64,000 bases of DNA, taken from the NCBI GenBank assembly GCA_013043165.1, contig JABDOQ010000082.1, positions 62,001 through 126,000 on the forward strand. Direction: 5' to 3'. Shown one piece after another: positions 18,575-25,373 of the stretch (positions are counted from its first letter, which is position 1; each line of letters opens with the position of its first letter). Under the pieces are notes generated by a model. That model had not been told where the DNA came from, ran no database searches, and worked only from the letters and a program-made list of their open reading frames with translations. Source of the DNA: Woeseiaceae bacterium (GTDB lineage Bacteria > Pseudomonadota > Gammaproteobacteria > Steroidobacterales > Woeseiaceae). The position numbers and the translations under genes were made by a program.

Positions 18575-18591
18575 TTGGCATACCGCTTGCA
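18575..18591 (+). promoter_or_regulatory. sigma54-type promoter (-24/-12)
   Basis: TTGGCATACCGCTTGCA has GG and GC separated by exactly ten bases, matching the RpoN consensus. Predicted transcription would start near 18602, about 53 bases before the 77-aa gene. A hairpin (GTTGC/GCTGC pairing with GCAGC/GCAAC, 18600-18637) would form at the 5' end of the transcript. Confidence 0.7.
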
Positions 18592-18654
18592 GCTCTATAG
18601 TTGCCGGCGCTGCAAATGGCGTTACAGGCAGCGCAACAATAGAGGAAAAGCGCC

Positions 18655-18888
18655 ATGGCGAAATCGACGATTCAGGATTGGACCGACAGTATCGTGTTGT
18701 TGAAGTTCGACCAACACAAGGATGTGAAGTACCAGGTTTATCGGGACGAGCAGAGACATTTCCTGGAGCTGCGTGATTCGGACGACACCCATATCCACAC
18801 GCTCGAGCTCCCCGACGGAATGAAGCTGGACAAGACCAGCTATGAGGTCCTGTTGCGTTACGTGCTGCTGGACGTTGCGTCGGCGTGA
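18655..18888 (+). CDS. 77-aa conserved-looking hypothetical protein under sigma54-type control
   Basis: A small soluble acidic/basic protein (MAKSTIQDWTDSIVLLKFDQ...) with alternating charged and hydrophobic residues suggesting a short alpha/beta fold. No signal peptide, helix bundle or metal motif is visible and I do not recognise the family. ATG 18655 has AGAGGA eight bases upstream, and a sigma54-like promoter lies about 65 bases before it, which supports a real gene. Its last 31 bases overlap the 3' end of the convergent dipeptidase gene. A stress or nitrogen-linked role would be a guess based only on the promoter type. Confidence 0.65.
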   Translation: MAKSTIQDWTDSIVLLKFDQHKDVKYQVYRDEQRHFLELRDSDDTHIHTLELPDGMKLDKTSYEVLLRYVLLDVASA

Positions 18889-20096
18889 TCTTCAACAGCC
18901 TGCCAAACACGTAGCAGGTTCTCGCCCAGAAGCTTGCGAATATCCGATTCGCTGTAGCCGCGCTCCAGCAGGCCCCTGATCAGGTTCGGATACTGCGACA
19001 CGTCTTTGAGCCCGGTAGGCAACGAGTCGCCGACACCATCAAAATCCGAACCGATGCCGACGTGGTCAACTCCGACCAGCCGCACAACATGATCGAAGTG
19101 ATCAAGGACATCGTCGAGCGAGGCGAATGGAAACGGCCCGTGTTCATCGGCATAGGTCTTTGCGTAGGAAAGATAGATTTGGTCTTCCTTCAGCTCCGGG
19201 TGCTCGGCCAGGTAGTCTTTTCGAGCCGCAGACCGGGCGTCGCCGTAGTCCCTCGACTCCCGCGTCAAAAAAGTGGAGCCGAAATTGATCTGGATGAGGC
19301 CGCCGTTGCGCGCCAGCGCCAGAATCATCTCATCACTCATGTTGCGTTCGAAGCCCGGCGTGAAATGACGGGCCGATGAATGCGACGCGATGACAGGCGC
19401 CTCGCTTAGATCCACAATTTGCCAGAAAGCGTCGTCCGAGACGTGACTGACGTCGACCATGATGCCGAGCCGGTTCATTTCCTTGACAACCCGGACCCCG
19501 AACTCGCTGAGTCCGTTCCATTGTCGATTTTCGTCGTATGACGAATCGGAAATGAGATTGGACAAACTGTGAGTCAAGGTAATGTAGCGTATGCCCCTGT
19601 CGTAGAAATGTTGCAGATTGGCAAGGTCTCCTTCAATAGGAGACCCGTTTTCCATTCCCATTGGCAGTGACATCAGTCCGGATTCGAACTGCTGCTTTAT
19701 GTCGTCGACCGAGCGCGCGATTGCGAATTTGTCCGGTGAATTCTCGACAATCTCTTCGACCAGCGTTATCAGTGAATCGGCCGTTTCCTTCGACCGTCCC
19801 TCGCTCTCAAGTTCTGCCGGCGTGTAGATCGACATGAATGGCGCGTTGAGACCGCCGGCAATAGCCCGCGGATAATCGAAATCGCCGTCCTCGGTCGCGC
19901 TGGAAATATCTGCCGGGATTTTATTGAGGCGGTAAGGCACGTCGACGTGAGTGTCCACAATAATGCTGGTCTCGGCGATCTGTTGCGCGCGAGCCGCTAA
20001 ATCAACTGGCTGCGAGCCTCGCATATCGCCCGAATGTTGCCCGCAACCACTGATTAGCAGGGCTGTTACCGACAGCAGTAATGTCTTGCAGGTCAT
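18858..20096 (-). CDS. M19 membrane dipeptidase, lipoprotein
   Basis: A 412-residue exported zinc dipeptidase. The signal peptide ends in lipobox ISGC, so it should be lipid-anchored. The M19 hallmarks are visible: VDTHVDVPYR (first zinc pair), GIRYITLTHS, GIMVDVSHVSDD, VIASHSSARHFTP, and GVDHVGIGSDFDGV near the end. The family hydrolyses dipeptides, including D-amino-acid-containing ones, and some beta-lactams. Length and motifs are complete, so it is probably active. It is transcribed alone, convergent with the 77-aa gene and overlapping it by 31 bases. Confidence 0.92.
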   Translation of the reverse strand: MTCKTLLLSVTALLISGCGQHSGDMRGSQPVDLAARAQQIAETSIIVDTHVDVPYRLNKIPADISSATEDGDFDYPRAIAGGLNAPFMSIYTPAELESEGRSKETADSLITLVEEIVENSPDKFAIARSVDDIKQQFESGLMSLPMGMENGSPIEGDLANLQHFYDRGIRYITLTHSLSNLISDSSYDENRQWNGLSEFGVRVVKEMNRLGIMVDVSHVSDDAFWQIVDLSEAPVIASHSSARHFTPGFERNMSDEMILALARNGGLIQINFGSTFLTRESRDYGDARSAARKDYLAEHPELKEDQIYLSYAKTYADEHGPFPFASLDDVLDHFDHVVRLVGVDHVGIGSDFDGVGDSLPTGLKDVSQYPNLIRGLLERGYSESDIRKLLGENLLRVWQAVEDHADATSSST

Positions 20097-20191
20097 ACGG
20101 AGGTTTTACTGGTTTGAAGGGCCGAAGATTGTAACAATAGGAGGCTGCCCGATGCAGGTACCTGGGCAATTTGGCAGACAGGAGACTGGTT

Positions 20192-20530
20192 ATGAGCAAC
20201 GACATCCCTCCAGCAGACGACGCATCTGCCGCGGGCGATCCCGCCGGAAAGCCGATTGAGGAGAATCTCAAGTCGCGCGCGACATGGACGCGGCTCCTGT
20301 ACATGGTGATCTGCGGCTTCCTCGTCAGCCTCGCCTGTTTTGTTGGCACTTTCGTCGTCGTGCTCGGGTTTCTCTGGGTCTTGTTTTCGGGGGAAGTGAA
20401 CCGGCAGATTCAGCATGCCGGACAGAGTCTTGCGGCATACCTCTACGAGATCATTCGCTACCTGACATTCAATACCGAGGAAAGGCCTTTTCCGCTCGGC
20501 AATGACTGGCCCTCAGGCAGCATCGGGTAG
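20192..20530 (+). CDS. DUF4389 membrane protein
   Basis: A 112-residue protein with one strong membrane region (LLYMVICGFLVSLACFVGTFVVVLGFLWVLF) preceded by the WTRLLYM pattern and followed by RYLTFNTEERPFPLG, all typical of DUF4389. ATG 20192 is chosen over track start 20171 because AGGAG lies seven to eight bases upstream. Function is unknown. It is divergent from the dipeptidase gene, with about 95 bases between start codons, and convergent with the ParC-like gene. Confidence 0.85.
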   Translation: MSNDIPPADDASAAGDPAGKPIEENLKSRATWTRLLYMVICGFLVSLACFVGTFVVVLGFLWVLFSGEVNRQIQHAGQSLAAYLYEIIRYLTFNTEERPFPLGNDWPSGSIG

Positions 20531-20537
20531 TCACCCT

Positions 20538-20792
20538 CTAGATTGAAAGCTCGCGCTGGCCGGGCTGCCAGTGGGTCAGGTTGATGTGGGCGCCGCCGAC
20601 ACCGAGTCCACGGACCCATTTGGCGGCGGCGTCGAGCGTCACCCAGGTCCTGACCTTTCCCTTGGTCGTTTCGGCCGTGATCGGGCCATTTGGCGTCCTC
20701 GCCTCGATGTGGAAGCGCGCACCACTGGCGATAATGTTGATGTTCTTGATGGCGCCAGCCGCGACCATCGCCCTCAACATGCGTTCATCCAT
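20538..20792 (-). CDS. ParC-family partition-associated-like small protein
   Basis: An 84-residue protein starting MDERMLRAMVAAGAIK and ending GGAHINLTHWQPGQREL. I recognise this as similar to short proteins labelled ParC family partition-associated, found on plasmids and integrating elements and usually after a ribbon-helix-helix gene. The ATG at 20792 overlaps the RHH stop by eight bases, so the two are translationally coupled; the longer track start at 20849 would run through most of the RHH C-terminus. Role unproven: it may be the partner of the RHH protein in a partition or toxin-antitoxin-like module. Confidence 0.6.
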   Translation of the reverse strand: MDERMLRAMVAAGAIKNINIIASGARFHIEARTPNGPITAETTKGKVRTWVTLDAAAKWVRGLGVGGAHINLTHWQPGQRELSI

Positions 20793-20979
20793 TCGGGTTC
20801 CCCGGAAATAGCTCGTTTTGTTCTGGTACAGCGATGCCGGCCTGCTCACAGTGCCGACGGATCAGCATTTCGACCATGTTTGCGACACTGCGGTGCTCCC
20901 GCGCGGCGGCCTCGCGCACGGCCTCCTTGATGCCGGGCTCGATGCGCAGGTTCAACGTCGATACCTTGGTCTTTGCCAT
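20785..20979 (-). CDS. ribbon-helix-helix DNA-binding protein
   Basis: A 64-residue protein with an N-terminal strand (VSTLNLRIEPGIKEAV) followed by two helices (AAREHRSVANMVEMLIRRHC), the Arc/CopG ribbon-helix-helix pattern. It should bind DNA as a dimer and bind adjacent operator sites cooperatively. A perfect 12-bp inverted repeat starts at its own start codon, so autorepression is likely. It is the first gene of a two-gene unit with the ParC-like protein. The combination could have come from a mobile element, but no integrase or attachment site is nearby. Confidence 0.75.
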   Translation of the reverse strand: MAKTKVSTLNLRIEPGIKEAVREAAAREHRSVANMVEMLIRRHCEQAGIAVPEQNELFPGNPNG

Positions 20980-21020
20980 GCGTTACATTGTAAAGCAAAT
21001 CAAAACTAAATGTAACGCAT
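20978..21020 (-). promoter_or_regulatory. dyad operator of the RHH gene
   Basis: ATGCGTTACATT and AATGTAACGCAT are perfect 12-bp inverted arms separated by 19 bases. The first arm overlaps the RHH start codon and extends into a smaller palindrome TTACATTGTAA. The AT-rich spacer probably contains the promoter. Confidence 0.75.
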
Positions 21021-21068
21021 TTTGCAACTATCTACTTCGAGTCAGCCGGGTGTGCAAATGCGGCTGGC

Positions 21069-21074
21069 TATAAT
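21069..21074 (+). promoter_or_regulatory. -10 element TATAAT
   Basis: A perfect TATAAT lies 60 bases before the 34-aa ORF. The region 17 bases upstream is not a good -35 (CCGGGT), but a TG precedes the -10 (TGGCTATAAT). It probably drives the 34-aa gene and MOSC. Confidence 0.5.
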
Positions 21075-21133
21075 GGCGCAAACCGGGTACACAATGGGCC
21101 CGGTCACTTACGGAGAGTCGCAGGAGCGCAATC

Positions 21134-21238
21134 ATGCAACAAACTATTTTCATAATCTCAATGTTTTTCGGCGTAACGTCGGTTGCATTGATCGCTTTTA
21201 CGCTGCTGGGAATTGTCCTGGGGCGAATCAAGGTCTAG
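21134..21238 (+). CDS. 34-aa single-pass membrane micropeptide (absent from ORF track)
   Basis: MQQTIFIISMFFGVTS followed by ALIAFTLLGIVLGRIKV: a single hydrophobic helix with a short basic C-terminus, so it would sit in the inner membrane with its C-terminus probably inside. CAGGAG lies about seven bases before the ATG and a TATAAT element is upstream, making translation likely. It ends 19 bases before the MOSC start, so the two may be co-transcribed. Function unknown. Such micropeptides often act as regulators or accessory subunits of membrane complexes; that is inference from size only. Confidence 0.6.
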   Translation: MQQTIFIISMFFGVTSVALIAFTLLGIVLGRIKV

Positions 21239-21257
21239 CAAGTCATTGCGCGAATCG

Positions 21258-21890
21258 ATGCAGATCACAAGCGTCAATGTCGGCAGGGCCGAGATGATTG
21301 CTCATGGCGATCAAAGCATGACAACTGGCATCTGCAAACGACCGGTGTCGGGATCTGTTGCAGTGACCGAGCTGGGGTTGGACGGTGACCAGATACTCAA
21401 TAGTGAACATCACGGCGGCCCGGATCAGGCGGTTTATGCCTATAGCGCCGATGACTATGAATGGTGGGCCGGCGAGACCGGCCGTGATTATCCCGCCGGT
21501 CTGTTCGGCGAAAACCTGACAATCAAAGGTCTGCCGAGTGATTTGTATGTCGGCGATCGGCTGCTGATCGGAGATCTGATTCTCGAAGCGACTTCCGCGC
21601 GCATACCTTGCGGAACCCTGGCTGCGCGTATGCATGACCGGAGTTTCGGGCTGGCATTTAGAAAGGCCGAGCGGCCCGGAATCTATTTTCGCGTTCTGAA
21701 TCCCGGAACCGTATCCAGCGGCGATACCGTCACACTGGTCGAAGGCACAGCCTGCAAGGTTACCGTCCTGGATCTGTTTCGCTTTGCCTATGCAACACGC
21801 CACGACACGGATCAGTTGCGGCGAATGCTTGATGCTCCGCTTGCCGAGCGAGTCCGGACGAAGATCGAGACGACGCTGGCGAGCCTTTGA
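21258..21890 (+). CDS. MOSC-domain protein (YiiM-like)
   Basis: A 210-residue cytoplasmic protein with the MOSC pattern: LGLDGDQ, HHGGPDQAVYAY, FGENLTIKGL, and the conserved cysteine in SARIPCGTL. YiiM-type proteins act in molybdenum-cofactor-dependent detoxification of N-hydroxylated bases such as 6-hydroxylaminopurine. The cysteine expected to hold the cofactor sulfur is present. ATG 21258 is chosen over track start 21213 because the product then starts MQITSVNVGRAE, the normal family start. A C-terminal three-helix segment (HDTDQLRRMLDAPLAE) matches YiiM. Confidence 0.88.
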   Translation: MQITSVNVGRAEMIAHGDQSMTTGICKRPVSGSVAVTELGLDGDQILNSEHHGGPDQAVYAYSADDYEWWAGETGRDYPAGLFGENLTIKGLPSDLYVGDRLLIGDLILEATSARIPCGTLAARMHDRSFGLAFRKAERPGIYFRVLNPGTVSSGDTVTLVEGTACKVTVLDLFRFAYATRHDTDQLRRMLDAPLAERVRTKIETTLASL

Positions 21891-21906
21891 CCTGACTGTA
21901 TCCAGA

Positions 21907-21947
21907 TGTATCGATGCCTTCGTAATCTGACACGCAGCATCGATACA
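21907..21947 (+). promoter_or_regulatory. 11-bp dyad upstream of the response-regulator gene
   Basis: TGTATCGATGC and GCATCGATACA are perfect inverted arms separated by 19 bases, ending 16 bases before the response-regulator start. No T-run follows, so an operator (possibly autoregulatory) is favoured over a terminator for the MOSC gene. Confidence 0.55.
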
Positions 21948-21963
21948 GGGCTATCATTAGATT

Positions 21964-22659
21964 ATGACCAAAGTACTGTTAATCGACGACGACAAAAAAC
22001 ACTCGGACTTGCTGCAGGCCTACTTCAAGCGTTTCGGGATCAATCTCGTGTGCGCTTATGAGGCGGAAAGCGGGTTTCGCAAGCTGAATCGTGAAGATCC
22101 GGATCTGCTGCTGCTGGACGTCATGCTTCCCGGGAAGGACGGTTTTGAAATCTGTCGCGAGGTGCGCAAGACCAGCAACCTGCCGATAATCATGCTGACG
22201 GCGCGGGGCGACGTCATCGATCGCGTCTCGGGACTCGAGCTTGGCGCGGACGACTACATTGCCAAGCCGTTTGAGCCCAGAGAACTGGTTGCCAGGGTCC
22301 AGGCGATTCTGCGACGCTCCGAATCCGGCGGCCCGAATGCCGGAAAACTCGAATTCGATGGCCTCTCTATCGACGTCGACGCGCGAACTGTTATCGTCGA
22401 TGACAAGAGCGTTGAGCTCACATCCATGGAGTTCGAGCTGCTCGTGATCCTTGCGAAACGACACGGTAAGAAACTGTCCCGCGATGACATTCTGAGTGAA
22501 CTGCGCGGTATCGATGCTGCGATCCTGACACGATCCGTAGATATCATGATAAGTCGCCTGCGAGCCAAGCTGGGCGACTCCCTGAAGCCGCCGCGATTCA
22601 TTCAGACGATCTGGGGACGCGGTTATTCTTTCGTCGGCGCGCCGCGCTCGGATGCTTAG
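21964..22659 (+). CDS. OmpR-family response regulator, CpxR-like
   Basis: A 231-residue two-domain regulator. The receiver domain has the acidic pair in LLIDDD, the phospho-acceptor Asp52 in LLLLDVMLPGKDGFE, and the conserved lysine in DDYIAKPF. The C-terminal winged helix is complete (VELTSMEFELLVILAKRHG to TIWGRGYSFVG). CpxR-type wording (RVSGLELGADDYIAKPFEPRELVAR) suggests an envelope-stress circuit. The gene overlaps the sensor kinase gene by eight bases, and a dyad symmetry lies directly upstream of its start. Confidence 0.93.
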   Translation: MTKVLLIDDDKKHSDLLQAYFKRFGINLVCAYEAESGFRKLNREDPDLLLLDVMLPGKDGFEICREVRKTSNLPIIMLTARGDVIDRVSGLELGADDYIAKPFEPRELVARVQAILRRSESGGPNAGKLEFDGLSIDVDARTVIVDDKSVELTSMEFELLVILAKRHGKKLSRDDILSELRGIDAAILTRSVDIMISRLRAKLGDSLKPPRFIQTIWGRGYSFVGAPRSDA

Positions 22660-24004
22660 ACGGTTATCCCGTTCCCTGTCGTTCAGACTGCTGGCCATCT
22701 TTCTCGTGCTGGCGCTAATGTTCGTCTACGGCACTTTCACGGCGCTGCGCTGGGTCTATAACAGTGATGAGATTCGGGGTCTGATCAGCGGTCATCTGTC
22801 CCTGCACGTTCACTATGTGAAAGAGGACATTGGATCACCGCCGAGGATCGATCGCGCGATCGCCATCACGGAAAGTGTGCCTGTCGATATCCGCATCCTG
22901 GGTCCGGGGATAGACTGGGCGTCGGATACCAACTTCCCTGAACTGGAGACGCTGAATTTTGGTCCCAGCCCAAAATTCAGCGATGATGCGGACGCCTGGG
23001 TCGATGAACTGCAGGGTCTCGAGTTTGCCGTAGAGAGCCGCCATCGATTCATAAAGATTCATCAGGACGAATACGACATCGTGGTTGCGTCGCCGCGCAT
23101 TGCCGACGTGAGCACGGGTCCCGACCTCATCACGATCATTGTCAGTCTCGGCCTGGTCTACCTGATGATCGGCTACGCAGCTGTCAGCTGGCTGTTCAAG
23201 CCAATTCGTTCAATACGCGCCGGTGCCGCGCAGATTGGCGAGGGCAACTTCGACCATCGTATTCGCAACATCCGGCACGATCAGCTGGGTGACCTTGCCT
23301 CCGATATCAACAGACTCGCCGACGATGTCGAAGACATGCTCGACGCAAAACGCGCGCTGCTGCTGGGAATCAGTCACGAGTTGCGCACACCGCTGTCGCG
23401 TATGCGTCTCATGCTCGAATTCATTGAGAATCAAGCGGATCGGGAATCGCTGAAGCCGGAAATAGACGAAATGGAGAAAATCGTGGTGTCGTTGCTTGAA
23501 GCGGAGCGGCTCAGCACGCGACACGTTACTCTCAATCGTTCCGGTGTGAACATCAGCACTCTGATCAGTGAACTGATCAATAATTACTTCAGTCGTGACC
23601 GGCAGCGGGTGTTCGCGCACGTTGCTGCAAATGATCTTGTAGCCAACGTCGATGAGGCCAGGATATCCCTGCTGCTGAAGAACCTCGTCTCCAACGCGCT
23701 GCGCTACCTGCCCGAGCAGGGCGGGCGAGTCGACGTAACGGCCGAGGCTGATGGTGACGATCTCGTTCTGCGAGTCGAAGACAATGGACCCGGCGTGTCG
23801 AAGGATCAGGCCGAGCACCTCGGTGAGCCGTTTTACCGGGGAGACCCGTCGCGCACGCGAGATACTGGCGGCACCGGACTTGGTCTCTACCTCGCGACGT
23901 TGGTTGCGGCAGCCCACGGCGGTTCCCTCGTGCTCACAAACCCCGACCAGGACGGCGCCTGTTTCGAAAGCCGGATTCCGCTGGGACTTGACATAAGTCC
24001 CTGA
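22652..24004 (+). CDS. sensor histidine kinase, CpxA/EnvZ-like
   Basis: A 450-residue inner-membrane kinase. The first helix is at residues 10-30, a periplasmic sensor region of about 130 residues follows, and the second helix is near 157-182. HAMP comes next, then the H-box LLGISHELRTPLSRMRL with His242, then the HATPase domain with N (LLLKNLVSNALRY), G1 (VEDNGPGV) and G2 (GGTGLGLYLA) boxes. All catalytic motifs are intact. It pairs with the overlapping CpxR-like regulator. The periplasmic domain does not clearly match CpxA, so the signal is unknown. Confidence 0.92.
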   Translation: MLRRLSRSLSFRLLAIFLVLALMFVYGTFTALRWVYNSDEIRGLISGHLSLHVHYVKEDIGSPPRIDRAIAITESVPVDIRILGPGIDWASDTNFPELETLNFGPSPKFSDDADAWVDELQGLEFAVESRHRFIKIHQDEYDIVVASPRIADVSTGPDLITIIVSLGLVYLMIGYAAVSWLFKPIRSIRAGAAQIGEGNFDHRIRNIRHDQLGDLASDINRLADDVEDMLDAKRALLLGISHELRTPLSRMRLMLEFIENQADRESLKPEIDEMEKIVVSLLEAERLSTRHVTLNRSGVNISTLISELINNYFSRDRQRVFAHVAANDLVANVDEARISLLLKNLVSNALRYLPEQGGRVDVTAEADGDDLVLRVEDNGPGVSKDQAEHLGEPFYRGDPSRTRDTGGTGLGLYLATLVAAAHGGSLVLTNPDQDGACFESRIPLGLDISP

Positions 24005-24079
24005 CACGCCCAGAAATTATGGCGCTAATTCAATAGCTTGCGTTTAGACAGCGCTGTTCGCCTTGCTTTTGCAATCAAT

Positions 24080-24101
24080 TGATATCAAAATGATATCAAA
24101 A
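24080..24101 (+). repeat. tandem 11-bp repeat TGATATCAAAA upstream of the SPFH gene
   Basis: Two abutting copies of TGATATCAAAA, each with the 8-bp palindrome TGATATCA, lie 25-46 bases before the SPFH start codon. An 11-bp period places both on one face of the helix, as expected for cooperative binding. Confidence 0.7.
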
Positions 24102-24125
24102 TAGATGGTTGGCAAGGAGAGCGAC

Positions 24126-24995
24126 GTGATTCGTGAAAACAGAATAGACGTATCCTCGGGATACCTGATGATCCTGGTACTTCTGGTTGCGCAACTGGCT
24201 GCGGCCTACGCGATTTTTGTAGCGGTTAAAGCGCTATCTGTTGTTGGGATTGTCGCCGCAATTCTTGCTTCCATCGTTGTGCTCGTTTGTTGGGTGGGCT
24301 TCTTCATGATTCATCCGAATGAAGCTAAAGTCCTGCAGCTATTCGGCAAATACGTTGGGTCAACGCACGAGCCCGGTCTCAAATGGGCAAATCCTTTTTA
24401 CGCGAAGTCCGCGGTTTCGACGCGTATTCGCAATTTCGAGAGCGGCCAGCTGAAGGTCAACGATTCCCAGGGAAGCCCAATCGAAATTGCGGCCGTTGTC
24501 GTCTGGAAAGTATTCGATACGGCTGAAGCGCTCTTCGAAGTGGACGACTATGAGGAGTTCGTACAAATTCAGAGCGAGTCGGCGCTTCGCAATCTCTCGA
24601 CAACCTATCCCTACGAACCGCACGAGGGCGAGGGCACGGCGCTACGCAGTCATCCTAACGAGATCGCGCAGTCACTGCGTGAAGAAATCCAGGATCGCCT
24701 TGAAAAAGCAGGCGTCACGGTAATCGAGGCTCGCATCAGTCACCTCGCTTATGCGCCCGAGATTGCCAACGCGATGCTTCGCCGCCAGCAGGCTTCGGCC
24801 ATCATTGCCGCACGCCAGCTCATTGTTCGCGGTGCCGTAAGCATGGTCGATATGGCGCTCGATGAGCTGCGTGACAATAACGTTGTCGAACTCGATGAGG
24901 AACGCAAAGCGGCAATGGTCAGCAACCTGCTGGTCGTGCTTTGCGGCGACGAGAACGCGCAACCGGTTCTGAATACCGGTTCGCTGTATACCTGA
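24126..24995 (+). CDS. SPFH/Band 7 domain protein
   Basis: A 289-residue protein with two N-terminal membrane helices ([20 protein letters not shown] and [21 protein letters not shown]) followed by a Band 7 domain ([40 protein letters not shown]) and a helical C-terminus ([14 protein letters not shown]). It should oligomerise at the inner membrane and organise membrane or protease complexes. GTG 24126 is preferred to the track ATG 24105 because AAGGAG sits six bases before it. The next genes, an Arc-type RHH and a 47-aa membrane peptide, follow within 37 bases and then overlap. Confidence 0.88.
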   Translation: MIRENRIDVSSGYLMILVLLVAQLAAAYAIFVAVKALSVVGIVAAILASIVVLVCWVGFFMIHPNEAKVLQLFGKYVGSTHEPGLKWANPFYAKSAVSTRIRNFESGQLKVNDSQGSPIEIAAVVVWKVFDTAEALFEVDDYEEFVQIQSESALRNLSTTYPYEPHEGEGTALRSHPNEIAQSLREEIQDRLEKAGVTVIEARISHLAYAPEIANAMLRRQQASAIIAARQLIVRGAVSMVDMALDELRDNNVVELDEERKAAMVSNLLVVLCGDENAQPVLNTGSLYT

Positions 24996-25032
24996 CCGGG
25001 CTGCAGTTCACGAAGATCCGCCGGGGCACAGC

Positions 25033-25227
25033 ATGGCGACAAAAAAATCCTTCGCGCTGCGAATTGACGCGAAAACTCTCAAAGCCATGCAGCGCTGGGC
25101 CAGGGACGACCTGCGCAGCCTGAATTCTCAGATTGAGTTCGTGCTGCGCGGCGCGCTGCGGCATTCAGGGCGATTGCCCAATTCTGGCCAGGAAAACGAT
25201 GCCTCAAACGGTGATAGCATCGAGTGA
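25033..25227 (+). CDS. Arc-type ribbon-helix-helix protein
   Basis: A 64-residue protein with the Arc-like start [39 protein letters not shown]; the strand plus two helices of an RHH fold are clear, followed by a polar tail. It probably binds DNA and may regulate the SPFH operon, in front of which tandem 11-bp palindromic repeats occur. It lies 37 bases downstream of the SPFH gene and its stop overlaps the next ATG (TGATG). Small Arc-like proteins are frequently annotated next to SPFH genes, supporting a real functional unit. Confidence 0.8.
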   Translation: MATKKSFALRIDAKTLKAMQRWARDDLRSLNSQIEFVLRGALRHSGRLPNSGQENDASNGDSIE

Positions 25228-25370
25228 TGACAACCATTGTCCCAATTGTCTCAATCGCGCTTGCGTTGATAGCCGCCGGCTGTATCGCGTACATTGCCTG
25301 GGAATTGACCGCGGAAGACAAGCCGCCCGGCAAGCCGGACGACAACGGGCCGCCGCCGGGTAGCAACTAG
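25227..25370 (+). CDS. 47-aa membrane peptide (absent from ORF track)
   Basis: [19 protein letters not shown] followed by YIAWELTAEDKPPGKPDD: one N-terminal membrane helix and a Pro/Asp-rich hydrophilic tail. The ATG overlaps the RHH stop by one base (TGATG), a classic coupling arrangement, and the ORF ends three bases before the convergent DUF3300 stop. It could be a lipoprotein-like or single-pass peptide; the AAGC sequence resembles a lipobox but the preceding signal is atypical. Function unknown; it probably works with the SPFH protein. Confidence 0.6.
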   Translation: MTTIVPIVSIALALIAAGCIAYIAWELTAEDKPPGKPDDNGPPPGSN

Positions 25371-25373
25371 TCT

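Noticed and set aside
20538-20849. Longer 103-aa form of the ParC-like protein
   Set aside because: The first 19 residues overlap RHH coding sequence; ATG 20792 overlapping the RHH stop is the better start.
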